This document shows, in pieces, positions 47,391-59,220 of a DNA stretch of 64,000 bases. The number at the start of each line of letters is the position of its first letter. Position 1 is the first letter of the stretch. The notes under the pieces were generated by a model. That model searched no databases and was not told where the DNA came from. It saw only the letters and a list, made by a program, of their open reading frames with translations. The position numbers and the translations under genes were made by a program. Origin of the DNA: Humulus lupulus (taxonomy: Eukaryota; Streptophyta; Magnoliopsida; Rosales; Cannabaceae); assembly GCF_963169125.1 (NCBI RefSeq), contig NC_084795.1, positions 141,955,766 through 142,019,765 of the forward strand, written 5' to 3'.

Positions 47391-48770
47391 CTGCACCAAT
47401 CACCCTAACATGAATTGAAACCAAATACATACAATACAATACAACTCCATTATGGCAAACATATGAAATTTTCATTATGTTGTGTTCCTTATCACTGGTC
47501 TCTCCAAATAGCACCACATTCATCAAAGAGAATAGAGAATGAATGAACTAAACTTTATCAATACTGAATTAATCATGAGAAGGACAGCCGAAAGAATTAT
47601 ATAAAAAAAAGAAGAGGAAAAACAAAAAATAATGGATTCTAGACATGTCTCATAATAATTGGTCCATTTTATTAAACTTCATGGAGACAAGACTCACAAT
47701 AAACAAAAGCTTCTGTTTTGGGGGTAATCTCTGAAAATTACATAGGCCAAAAAACAAAAATCTAATGAATAAAACATAACAGCAATACAAGAGCATGTGC
47801 AATATTCATATTTCTTAAATATATATACACATCTAAATCCCAGACCAGGCATAATCTATAACAACAGAAGAAAAAGAAATCCCAGACCAAATGCAATATT
47901 CATATATTTCATAAAATTATGCATAAAACAATATGAATCTACTTTCTCTAGTATAAGTATAGCTGTAATATCACAAAGATATCTTTCAAGTATAGCTGTA
48001 ACGAATGACTCTGTATATGAATATTAATGCTTTATTTAGTTTCTTCTTCTTTAGACTATAAGTATCTAACTTTTAAATGTTTCTATATCTTGGTTCCCAT
48101 AGGTATCAAGTGTTTTCCTTTGTTACAGAATAAAGATTGTAGGGAAAGATAGAAGAATATCACAGGCAGAAGAAAAACACTTTATCTGAGATATAGTTGA
48201 TTTCTGACCACTTTTTGGTCAAGATTGACGGTGGAAAAATAGATCAAACATGATAATACAACTTGAAACTTGCATTAAGTTTACTAGTTTGGATTTTAAT
48301 TATAAGGGGGTTGAATTAGTTTTAAGTTGAGGTTTCTAACTTGTATAATAAATGGGTCGTTTATAGGGTTGACTTGCCTAACTAAAAAAATTACGTGTAG
48401 AAAATTAGACACGTGTTTGTTTATGACTTTGACTTTATGTATTTTATGTATTGGACTATGAGATTATATTTATAGTTAGATATAGTTTTTTTGTGAAGGT
48501 TTCTTTGTTTTAATCCACCATGCTTTTCAAAGCTAGCAACTTTACTTAGAAGTTAGAATTTATTTGGCTAAAGGAGTTTCAAAGCTTCAGTCTCAAACCT
48601 AAGATTCATGTCCAGCTAGTAGAGAGAAATGTTTGCTCTTCTAATTAGTTAGCCATTTACTTAAAGATTATCTAAGTTAATTCTGTTTGATCATCCAGAA
48701 ATAGTCTTGTACATTTTTGTGACAGTAGAGTATAAATGTTTTTTTGGTTTTATTCAACCTTTTTCAGTTT
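47391..48770. other. No gene seen
   Basis: A/T-rich sequence between gene fragments; no supported open frame and no clear repeat pair. Confidence 0.5.
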
Positions 48771-48786
48771 GTTTAATGAACTTACT

Positions 48787-48861
48787 TTCTGCTGCTTCTG
48801 CAATTCTCCTTACAAACTCATCCTTTTTATTTATGCCTCGGAATTGCAATCGCATCAACTG
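48787..48861 (-). pseudogene. Isolated exon, unidentified gene
   Basis: Minus strand: ATACAG acceptor, then an open frame LMRLQFRGINKKDEFVRRIA continuing to a GTAAGT donor at 48781-48786. Amino-acid composition is strongly coding-like and both splice signals are canonical. I do not recognise the family. Confidence 0.5.
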
Positions 48862-49809
48862 TATCAATAACAGTGTATGTGGTAAAAGCAAATATTAATT
48901 TTCACATTACAACATTAAGCAATTTATCAAAATTACATATTAAAATTGTAATAATGTGTAAAATTGCAGCTTTATAACAACAATCCAGACAACCAACCAT
49001 TATTTTGGCATTCTAGAATCTGAAATACACATATTTTATTGCTTCCAAAACTATCTCTTAACTAAGTAAACAACCAGTGAATCTAACACCCAAACTAACA
49101 CAGAATGGAACGAATTCGTAAACTCTCACCAAAATTTTCTGAAAAATAATTATGACTGACCCACAAAGCATATTATAAAAAGAATTATGATTGTCCAATA
49201 CCTAAAAAAAAATAGAATTTGAACATATGGATACATAAAAATTTATTACAGGGAAACAAATGAAACAAATGATACTAAAAGTCAAAAGCTACCTGCCAAA
49301 TTTATTTTCTATTGGAAAAATGATAAAATTTTGAGGTATTGATATCCCAAGACACGAGGTAAAACCTAAAACATATACGTTTCTCATAGAATTACAGTTA
49401 GCAAACTGCATGATTAAGATTCTAAAAGCATCCTATACCAAAAAAGAAATGATTATAGTAAATAAATTCAACAGAAAGAACTTCAAAAAGAAAAATAGAG
49501 GTGACCAAGTCCAGAAATAAATAAATAAAATCACAATCTAATCAAAGAAAATACAAGAATGAAGATTACATACCATTATATATTTGTATATATTTCACTT
49601 TGCCCTAAATTATGTATTGGACAATGATGAGTCATGACACAGATTTCCTCTCTTTGCTTTAATTGCGCCCCATATGAACCTAATAGATTATATTATAGAA
49701 CCTGTGAAAAGTGAAATAATAGCCAATGGAAGTTCTGTTAGCAAAAGCAACCCAAACTATTATTAACAAACAAAAAGATAACATGTTATCAAAATCTTGT
49801 ATTACCTGT

Positions 49810-49864
49810 TCCTCTAATTGCTTGATTTTATCATCCTTCACTTTCACAACCTTTTTCTCCCTGA
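49810..49864 (-). pseudogene. Isolated exon, coiled-coil type, unidentified gene
   Basis: Minus strand: TTGTCAG acceptor, 55-nt segment encoding EKKVVKVKDDKIKQLEEQ, GTAATA donor. Heptad-like charged coiled coil. Same strand as, and upstream of, the exon at 48.8 kb, so both may come from one gene. Confidence 0.5.
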
Positions 49865-50190
49865 CAACATACATACACAACATTCATGTTATCACAGCAA
49901 ATAACATTACCATTTTATGCGACCATACTCTTGGCTGAATATTCATTTATCACATCAATATATAATCACACAGGTAAGCCATGAAGTTGGTTCAAAATGA
50001 ATCACACTCAAACTATTTGCTATCATTGGTCATCCAAAGCTACAGAAATAAAATTGGGAGATGACTGCAAAACATCATATTAAGAATTGCTGCTAAAACT
50101 AACAGCTTCCATAAATTTCAGCATATATGCACGCATTTTGCGGCAGATGCAAGTAGTTGTTCTTTAACAGTCAAACTAGAATGAACATTG

Positions 50191-53100
50191 TCATGCAGGT
50201 CTAGTTCTAAGTGCATGGTTTAAATCGGCAATCAGATCATTCACACCTTCGATCCCAACTGATATACGAACAAGATCTTCAGTTAAACCTCGGGCCTGGC
50301 ACACTTCAGCTGGTATGCTAGTATGAGACATGAAGCAGGACAGGCTTATGAGAGACTTCACACTCCCTGTTAACAGATGAAAACTACATTGTAAGTGCTG
50401 AAGGTGAGAAATTTTTTGAACCAATTAGCATATATGTCAAACTCAAAGCCAAAACTTTATTCATCTCAAGTGATTTTGCAAACTTAAAAGTTCGTCCTTG
50501 AAATATTTATAGTTAAGAGTAAACAAGAGCTACATTCAATTTCAAATACGAGCTAGAAATTTTCAGAAAATAGCAGAGACCAAATACAATATAGAACGAT
50601 TCATACTTGGAATAGGACTATAGATGGTATGAAATTGTTACATCCCTTTATTTCAAATACCACTTCTCACCCCACTCAATGTCTTAATCATCTCAAGCAC
50701 CTCGATTATTTGAGGTGCACAAAGCGTGCGCCCCAGCAAAACTATTAGAGCATCTCCAATGAAGTGTCAAACTGGTGATGCAGTGCTAAAATATAACTCA
50801 CTTTAGAAAAAAGTTGTTCCAATAGTGTACAAAAACTTGGCCAAATAAAACTTTAGCACACAATATAGCATGATGCATACTTAGATAACATTAATTAATA
50901 ACTTATTATTTATTTTTATGCTATTTTTATTAATTTATTATTTTTTTAGTGTTAGCATTAAATGTAAATGTAGGCTTTTTAATTCTTTTTTATTTCTTGT
51001 GGGATAATAATAAATAAATTCTTTATATTTTAAATAAATATTGAATGAGCATTAATAGATGATTCATTTTTGCATCAACTTTTACAATTGTGCTCTAAAA
51101 ATTGTGTCAAATATGTGACTTATTGAATAGCATGGCCTGATAAAATGCATAAGTTGGGCATTCAAATTAGTTTTAGTTTTAGTTTTTTTTTTTCATAATC
51201 TCAATCTGAGGAATTCGCCTTATTCCACATAAGGAAAAGACCTTGAACCTGAATCAAATTTAAACCTTAGTTATATCTTCCTTTGCTCAACCATATATAT
51301 TTTTTTATTTTTTATTTAGGGAACGATACTTGTTTTGATGGAATAATAAGACAAGTGTGATACCCTTTAATCACACGAGGATTAGACATTTACAAAACAT
51401 AGTTCCTTTGCTCAACCATATGTGAAACAACATAAAAAAGCCAAAAGGGATGCATACCAAAACTGACTGCTATGCTGAAGTACTTGGTACTTTCGACAAT
51501 ATGCTTTGATAGTGCAATTGAGCCAGTCAAGAAGCTCAACACAGATCCTGCACCTGTAGCCTGAAAAACATATCCAATTAAGTTTTGGAGTAAATTGGTT
51601 TGATATATTGCAGCAACAATCTCAAGTTACTTCTGATGCTAGTACCTGACAAAAATGCAAATCATGTCCAGGATGATCAACAAGGCCTGCATAGTTAACT
51701 TTCGTCACCCATGGATGGGACGCTAGAAACTCAGCAATCGTTTGTGCATTACTCTGCCAAAGAAAGAAATGCATTAAAATATACAATATAGTACTCCATA
51801 TAAGTATTAACTTTACAGCTTTGAAATTAATGTAAAAGAGCAGATGGTACAGCAAATATTTGCATCTGAAGAATCTCATGTTAAGTTAGAAGGTAAAGCA
51901 TTAATTACTAACATAATTCAAACTTACCCAAGATGCACATCACAAGTTCAAGTACATATAACAGAGTTACAATATTGTTTTGAATTAGTTATGTGAAGTC
52001 AAGACAATGTATATGATAAATGACCAGGCTATAATTCATAACTACAAGAAATAAATATTAAATAATTACGACCTTAACAAGTCAGAGCTTTACAGTTGTA
52101 AAAAAGGATTATAAGAAAATTATAAAGTGATAAAAGCATGAAGTTTTACCTGCTGCTTCTCTATTCGTAAAGCCATTGTCTTAATTCGTCGGAAGCATAG
52201 CCAACAATCAAATGGAGCCAACCCAGACCCTTCTGCATTTTGTAGAAAGTACAGCTCTTTTGCCAATCTGAAAAAAAAATTATAATAAGGGCCTGAAGTT
52301 ATAAAATATAACATTACAGTTCACAGTAAAGAAAGTCCATGCATAACCTTTCCCCTCTTACAGCCAGTACACCTGCCATCACATCATTGTGCCCAACAAT
52401 GAACTTGGTAGCTGAGTGCATAACAATGTCTGAATGAAAGATGAATGAATCAAAATCCAACAGTTTTATAGAGGAAATAAAAAATAGTAATCTGTAGAAT
52501 GTAAAGTTCATGTTTTATATTGCTACCAGCTCCTAGTTCCAGAGGTTGTGACACTACAGGAGACATTATACTGTTATCCACCAAGACAAGAGCATCATGA
52601 GCATGAGCCATTTTAACTATTTCCTGAAGATGCACAAAATAAATAAAGAAAAATAATTGCACTTTAAAAACATTACCAAATCATTCAACTATGACATTTC
52701 TGGCAACAAATAATTGAATAACTACTTAATTCTTTTATTGATTCTATCAAAAACAAGTTTAATGTCTAAGAAAATATCAGACAGCCAAGAAAGATCGTTC
52801 TCTACCTGGGTTACAATAGATATCCAAGTAATTCATCAGCCTTTTGAGAAAGGATAAACCCACACACAGCATATAATTCAAAGAGTACAAGTGTCATATT
52901 TGGGCATTAATTTAAGTTTATCTTCTCTGTTTCTTTTATGCATTTACCATGAGTAACATTAAAAAAGAGAGAATAAAAAGGAATGAGAAAATATAATAGC
53001 CAGATATCTTACACGAATATTAGAAACCATTTGTCGAGGATTTGTGGGACTCTCCAGCCAGACAAGCTTTGTCCAGGGACCAATTGCAGATGCTATTTCA

Positions 53101-53816
53101 TCTAAACTAGTTGTATCAACTCGTCTACACATTATAAGCATGATACTTTCAGATTTTACTCTAAGGCTTCATAATATATTTGAAAAGTGAGCTACACTTA
53201 CTTCACCACGACCCCTGTCTTTGGAATTACTTTTGACAGCAACCTATCAGAACCACCATAAATGTCATCTCCAGCAACAATCTCTTCACCTAAAATCACA
53301 TTATTATATCTTAAGAAAAAAAATTCAAATAAAACAGCAGCTACAAATTCCACCAAGGGACATAAAGGCATAAACGATAACCTAGTCATTAGAAAATATC
53401 CACAAGCCAAGAGATACCTCTTCATGGTAAATTTATTTTATAAACTGAAGGATCCAAATCCATCTCATATGTTAGACAAGAATATATCCACTTTAATTCA
53501 TTAAAAATATATCCAATTCATTGGAATATAAGTACCAGTCCCAACAAGATGGGCTACAGCAGACAGAGCAGCCATTCCACTAGTGACGCAAAAAGCACGA
53601 TCTGCTTTATCCAGTTTGGCCAAAAGGCTATACAATAGAATAAAGCTCAGCATAAAAAAAAACTCCCAGAACAAGGAAAAAGTAGCAATATTTGAGATTA
53701 TACAACAATTACTTTGACTCATATTAGTAACAAAAGAAATCAGACCTTTCAAGAACATCTCGTGTAGGATTTCCACTTCGAGTATAATCATAAGGACCAT
53801 TTTCTGTTGCTGAAGG
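50191..53816 (-). CDS. Cystathionine beta-lyase, ten 3' exons, 5'-truncated
   Basis: PLP enzyme of methionine synthesis that splits cystathionine into homocysteine, pyruvate and ammonia; plant forms are plastid-targeted. Exons (minus): 53746-53816, 53536-53627, 53202-53289, 53013-53124, 52527-52623, 52348-52429, 52150-52267, 51646-51753, 51458-51560, 50191-50366. All inner boundaries are GT/AG, the phases fit, and the frame is open for 348 codons to TGA at 50191. Motifs: [51 protein letters not shown], the PLP lysine in [33 protein letters not shown]. The transit peptide and about the first 110 residues are missing; no matching exon is found up to 54450. A few residues differ from the usual conserved ones (VCQARG, FRRIKTM). 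Confidence 0.9.
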
Positions 53817-54447
53817 CTGCAATTATAGCATATAACAGTCAAGTTACAATGAAGCTTAGAAAGTAAGAATTATATATATAAAGTTGTAGAGATTTGTCAC
53901 CGTTCGCCTGGGTTGTCACTCCAAGAAAGAGGCGCTGCTCACAACTGTCCACGAACGGTCTGCCCATGCCCAAAGTAAAGAGAAGAGTGTGAGATTTAGA
54001 GGGAGAGGAATAATAGCGATTGAGTTCTTCAGATTGAAATGAGTAGAGGAATATAAAGGACAGAGGCGGCTGGGTTTGCTTTAGTAGAGAGGGTGATAAT
54101 GCGATGAGAGATTTAGCGAAGACATAAAAATAATCCAGATCTGGAATGGGGAAAGAGAAGATAGGTAGAATAGAGGAGAGAAAATGAGAGCTCTGGGTTT
54201 AGGTTGAATATTGTATGGGAAATTCTAAGAGAGAATAGAACGGGAAGAGGGAAAAGGGAAGACAAAACTAGACTTGGGAAAGTATAACAATACGTTTTCA
54301 TTTTAGTTTGCCACTTAACAATTTCAAAGCCCGCCTTTATTTTAACTTTCATTATTCTTTACCGCTTTTATTTTTACATTAGATATTATAATACTTTTTG
54401 AATAAACTTATATTTATGTGTTGTGGAAAGTGGTATTTGGTGTAGTG
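53817..54447. other. Region upstream of the truncated beta-lyase
   Basis: No beta-lyase exon. On the minus strand an ATG at 53970 opens a short frame (MGRPFVDSCEQRLFLG), but its GT donor would not join the first lyase exon in phase. The minus-strand stretch 54113-54352 is pyrimidine-rich, like a plant 5' UTR. It may be an unrelated promoter/leader fused to the fragment. Confidence 0.35.
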
Positions 54448-54705
54448 TGTAGGGTTTAAAAATAAAAGAAAACAGAAAGAATATCAATAATGTTTGGATT
54501 TGTGCCCTTAAAGCATATTAATGTATGAACGATTACTGTTGAATAAATAAAATTAATATTTTGCACTAATATTTGTATTTAATTATACATGTCATTTATC
54601 ATGAACATCCAATATTATTGATGTTGTCTCGAATTAAGTATATGCATAATGATATATGTACAAGAGGATTTAATTCAAGATAATAATATAAAAATTATCT
54701 GTAAT

Positions 54706-56165
54706 TGATGGGTGTCGTATGTCGTATCAAATTTAATTATATTTTTTATTCACTTATTAGAACAAGGACTATGATCCAATTATTATTCAAAATAAGAACT
54801 AAATTGAAAATAGAACGAGATTTTTAGTTTTAACAGCTAAAAACATAAAATGAAATAAATATCAAAGATTTAATAACTAAGGATGTAACGATATTAAAGA
54901 AATAGTCAAGAATTACTCTCCACATTTAACAATCAATCTATCTACAATGACGAATAATATTCCATATTCCCAATTAAACTATTAACCCCGCAGATAACAC
55001 TTTAGCAGTCAATTATCTCAGTTTCCCTATTATACTTAATTAAAGTTAAGCGCTCATAATTAACCCTTTTTACCGAGCAATAAACCCATTAAGCATGCGA
55101 TCTATTTAACCTAGTAAAGGCATTACACTTCTTAGAAACAGGTTAATCTAGGCAAAAAATTCATTATGCATGCAATTCATTTAACATAGGTTCTATTTTT
55201 CATCACAATCAAAATACCTGTCACAATACTCTAATTGCAATTTATCACTCTACTTAGAATCATAAACTATTAGGTGAATAGAAATCTTAAGATGATAGTA
55301 GAACAATTGAAAACCCAAATTAGTGGTCATCTAATTTTTTTTTTACAAGATTCATAACATTCAAATAGAAAAATAGAAGGAATTTAATATAAGGTAATGG
55401 AAGGGATAAAATTCATCAATGCATTCAAGATCTCATATCTAGGGTTTTGAAATAACCCTCAACTATAAAGAAAACTACTCCATAATCACATTTATATTCA
55501 TAAACATAAATATTCAATGAAAACAAAAGAGTTTTGACAAGAAAGAAAAAATAGATTGAAGAATGTTATTGTTGATGTCTTGTCTCCTCCTCCAATGCTC
55601 TAGCCTCTAAAATTTACAATCCAAAGTTATAATAAAAGTTAACCATAATCCCTTTTATACACACCAAAAATTACATTTCAATTTGAAATTTTAAGAAAAA
55701 TGTTGTTGCACGGCCGCAGCCACTGATTCCTAGTGGTCGCAGCCACGAGGAGTTTCTGGGCCAGTTTCACATGGAGGCCGCGACCAGGAGATTGTGGAGG
55801 TCGTGGCCACTACTCGCTGAATTCTAGGGCGCGGCTAGTAAATGTTGGTGGCCGCAGCCATAGCCCAAAATCTGCTCGCGTGTTTTTTCTTCATAATCTT
55901 CAACTTTAAGCTCAAACCTCGGGTTTAAGGACTTCTAAAACACTTTAAACTTGTTCCAAACTTCATTTTATCGAGTTATATCATTGCACATCCATTCCTA
56001 ACCACAAAAATTTATCAAATTCATCAATAATACCTTAGAAAATATTTTATGGCTTAAAAATCAAAGACTTGTAAAACAAAGCTAAGAACACCTAAAAACA
56101 CTTGAAATTAATATTATCTAAGTCCGAAAAGATAACAAATATAATACCCAAAATACCCTTATCGA
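54706..56165 (-). mobile_element. Athila-like LTR block, copy 2
   Basis: Lies downstream (minus strand) of the Athila-like ORF. The right edge is next to a purine tract (GTGTGGGGGAA on the minus strand, about 56170-56180), as expected for a 3' LTR. The left edge is TGATGGGTGTCGTATGTCG. It contains a GC-rich interval with GGCCGCAGCCA/GGTCGCAGCCAC repeats (55710-55865). Diverged from copy 1 at 44632-45796. Confidence 0.55.
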
Positions 56166-57597
56166 ATTCCCCCACACTTAGACTTTACTAGTACCTTAGT
56201 AAAACTACTAATAAAAACTAAAAACTAAACAAATTAAACATAAGCAATGATTTTGTCGAAAGCATTACTTATCTCAAAGATTGATCAACCAAATGAGCTA
56301 TAAGAAAAATCTGAATTCCACATTCCTCATCATTTCAACTCAATGTCTAGTCACCATTTAAAACTCAATATATTTATGAATATGCACAATTAAACATACC
56401 AAAACATAAACATTCAAATCAATTTACACATGCCATAATATGTTTTAATGTGTCATATATGATAATATTTTCATGAAAAACATTCACTCCATAGGCATTA
56501 TCTAGTTGTTCTCCACTAATGTAAACACACATAATCAAGAATAAAAAGGTCTTTAAAAGCTTCTAATGTAAGGCTAAGGTTGAAGGTAGATGAAAAAGGA
56601 ATATTTAAGCTTCAATCACACCATAGCCTATATATTTTTGTCTATTCTATTGATCTTCTCACAAACTTCCCATACAATTAAAAAATAATACATAATCTGT
56701 CCCTTTCATTATTTTCACATTGATCTTGCAATTTCCCCCACACTTATAATTTTGCAAAAGCTTCTCTTTTTTTTTTTCATATTTCTCGGTGTAGATGTTT
56801 TTTCTGTTCTTTTTTTCTTTTCAATACAATTCATTGGAAGAAATAGTAAATCATATACTTTCACATTATCAACAAACAAACCAATACAACTTCCCCTTCT
56901 TACAATACATAACCACCCCACCAAATCAAACAATCGTATAAAACTATGGTATAATAGGTCACAAAAAAAGATAAAATTTTCAGGCTACAAAAGTTTAGAT
57001 ATTGGCTTATAAAAGAAAAAAAAAATAGTCATTATGGCTCAAAATTAGGAAACTAGGATATTCAATTTCATAGGTAAGCTTGAAAGGCTCAAATGATCCA
57101 AAGAACATGCCTTAATCATCTTCCTAATCATGTGTACTTCGGATTTTGCCTCAAAAAATTGATCAATGATTTCTAGAGTGGTTAAGACTATATATATAGA
57201 TAATACCATGCATAAATGTCTCCAAATACTAGTGAAAAATAAATCTAATTATAAACACATTATGTTTAAAAATCAAAGATCAAGCTTAAGTAACAACCAC
57301 ACAAGAGTTAAGCACATAATTCATGCAGAATTCATCAATTTTCTAGGAATAGTCTCATCTCAATCAGAAGTTTTATCATAGAAAAACAACTTCCAACATA
57401 GCCATGATTATGACAACCTAGACAAACTAAAAATGTAAAAAAAAAAAACAACATAAAAACAACACAACATAATAAAAATAAAATCAAAGTAGTTTAGTTT
57501 CAATTGTTCCCTTCCCCCACACTTATACAATACATTGTCCTCAATGAAAAATAGTGTAAAATAAAAGATAAAGGAAAATAAAAAGAAAAAAAATCCC
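56166..57597. other. Non-coding 3' part of the Athila-like element
   Basis: Between the ORF stop and the LTR block. A/T-rich with oligo-T/A runs (56766-56779, 57437-57449) and several CCCCCACACTTA motifs (56170, 56740, 57513). No gene seen. Confidence 0.5.
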
Positions 57598-58584
57598 TTA
57601 TTCATCAGGCATATCTGCTTGATCATCTTCAGCTTCCTCCTCGTTCTCATCATCTTTCATCATGGGAATAGGTGGTGGATACGATTGAATCCACTATGGT
57701 GCAGGTGGATAGTTTACCATCTCCATACCAAGGTGTATGGCATTCATTCTGAAACATTCATCTTGATAACTAGTCCACTCAATCATGCGCTATTGGTGTG
57801 CTTGGAATTTAGTACGGTGAACATGCAGCTCTTGAGAGGTATTGTACAGAGATTCCTCTACAAGTGCCATACGGTCCGCCAAGGTCATATTTTTGGTTGA
57901 TGGCGGTTGCCTAGCCTGAGTTTAAGAAGATGAGCTAGCCCTGGTAGTGTCAGTGACCTTGAAGTGAGTGATGGAGGATCTATTTAGTATATGCATGGGC
58001 TGCAACAAATGCTCTGAAGGATCCCATTTCACACCAGCCTTAGCACACATAGTGATAATGAGATGGGCATGGTAGAACCCCTTAGAAACATGTTTGAAAT
58101 CGTTATGAAGGGAGGACTTAATCATGCGCCGCACATCAATTGTTTTCCCCTTCAAGATGGCATATAAAAGTATGGCAGTATCCACATTCACATCACTGAC
58201 ATGTTTAGTGGGAAATAATTTTGCATTAATAAACTAATGCCATGCTTTTAGAATAACTCCCATCGCCTCTCACTTAACATTAATGGGATAACCTGTTTAA
58301 GTTAACTTCCATTAGGTATTTGGCTTGCATAGAAATTGGATAATCTCATTAAAGTCAGGATTATCAACTATTTGGCTATACTCATCATTGTCTATGCTAG
58401 GAATCCCATAAAATTGATCTATGGATACACTTGACAATTCACAATAACCCCTCTCACTGTAGCCATAGTTGTGACTCGAGAATTCCATTAGCATAAAACT
58501 CTCTTACTATAGGGATTACTGCAGCATCGAGTTGTGAACAAAATTTTGTCCAATTTATTTTCTCAAGCTCCTCTGCAATGGATG
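57598..58584 (-). pseudogene. Athila-like ORF with plant-transposon-protein domain, interrupted
   Basis: Matches the 'putative plant transposon protein' domain often encoded by Athila-like elements. Readable parts: SIAEELEKINWTKFCSQLD and AVIPIVREFYANGI at about 58480-58580, YGIPSIDNDEY near 58400, FPTKHVSDVNVDTAILLYAI and GKTIDVRRMIKSSL at 58080-58210, then an acidic tail DDENEEEAEDDQADMPDE ending in TAA at 57598-57600. Stops and frameshifts break it near 58500, 58300 and 57920. At 58584/58585 the Tat-F LTR splits it; the 5' part should lie beyond Tat-F, outside the window. Function unknown. Confidence 0.7.
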
Positions 58585-59172
58585 TGTTATCCAATGAATT
58601 AGCATTTGTGACGTGGCGAATAATCTCTTGACACGTGGCTGACACCTGGAGCGTCTGCTAGAGTATCGACCAGGAGACACACCAGAAGCAGGACAGACCT
58701 GTCTTTACCACGACCAGACTGGTCGGTGGTTCCGCTGGCAAAACAACATTTATGGAAAGATCTTATGTATCCCGAATTTATTTCATGCAATCTTCTGAAT
58801 ATCCCATGATTCAGGGGATAATATCTGTAACAATATTGGGCAACCCTCCATGAGCCTATAAAAAGCAAGAGATGGCTCATGGGAAGGGACTTTTGGGCCC
58901 AGAAATCATAGAGGTTATAGAAATTATCTGAGTAAAACTTGTATTGTTTATGAGGAGTGTTGAAACTCATTGAACCCAAGTTCTTTGATCACACTTTTGG
59001 TCCCATATCAATATCATTCTAAGTGGACGTAGGTCATTACCAGATCCTGGGGCCGAACCACTATAAAATACTGTGTTTTCTTTACTTTTGTCATTACGTT
59101 ATTATCTATACATATTCGTCTATATCATTCATATTTTGACTCCGTGTCAGTTGGCTAAATCGTGGGTCAACA
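58585..59172 (+). mobile_element. Tat-F 5' LTR, 588 bp
   Basis: Starts TGTTATCC and ends GGGTCAACA. Collinear with the Tat-E LTR (41699-42316). TATA box TATAAAAA at 58857-58864. It inserts into the Athila-like ORF; the candidate target sequence GGATG is at 58580-58584, its partner beyond the window. Confidence 0.88.
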
Positions 59173-59175
59173 TTC

Positions 59176-59193
59176 TGGTGCTTTCATTGAGAG
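59176..59193 (+). promoter_or_regulatory. Primer-binding site of Tat-F
   Basis: TGGTGCTTTCATTGAGAG, three bases after the LTR, identical to Tat-C and one base from Tat-B. Confidence 0.7.
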
Positions 59194-59220
59194 GACGATT
59201 CATCATTGTTGATAAAACTA

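Larger units (their letters stand above)
45797..54447 (+). mobile_element. Candidate gene-fragment-carrying (Pack-CACTA-like) element
   Basis: The left end is secure. The right end is a guess: TATTTGGTGTAGTG at 54434-54447 matches the inverted terminus TTTTTCTTGTAGTG at 11 of 14 positions and is followed by TGT (left flank TAT). Similarity to Athila-like DNA resumes soon after. Right-hand subterminal repeats are poor. Inside are minus-strand fragments of ureide permease, unidentified exons and cystathionine beta-lyase. Confidence 0.38.

Noticed and set aside
51300..51420. Possible small TIR element within a CBL intron (repeat of CCTTTGCTCAACCATAT at about 51282 and 51406)
   Set aside because: The two copies are direct, not inverted, and there is no matching terminus; only a short direct duplication is supported.
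53905..53970. Upstream exon giving the beta-lyase a new N-terminus (ATG at 53970)
   Set aside because: Its GT donor leaves a phase that does not fit the first lyase exon, and no other support exists.
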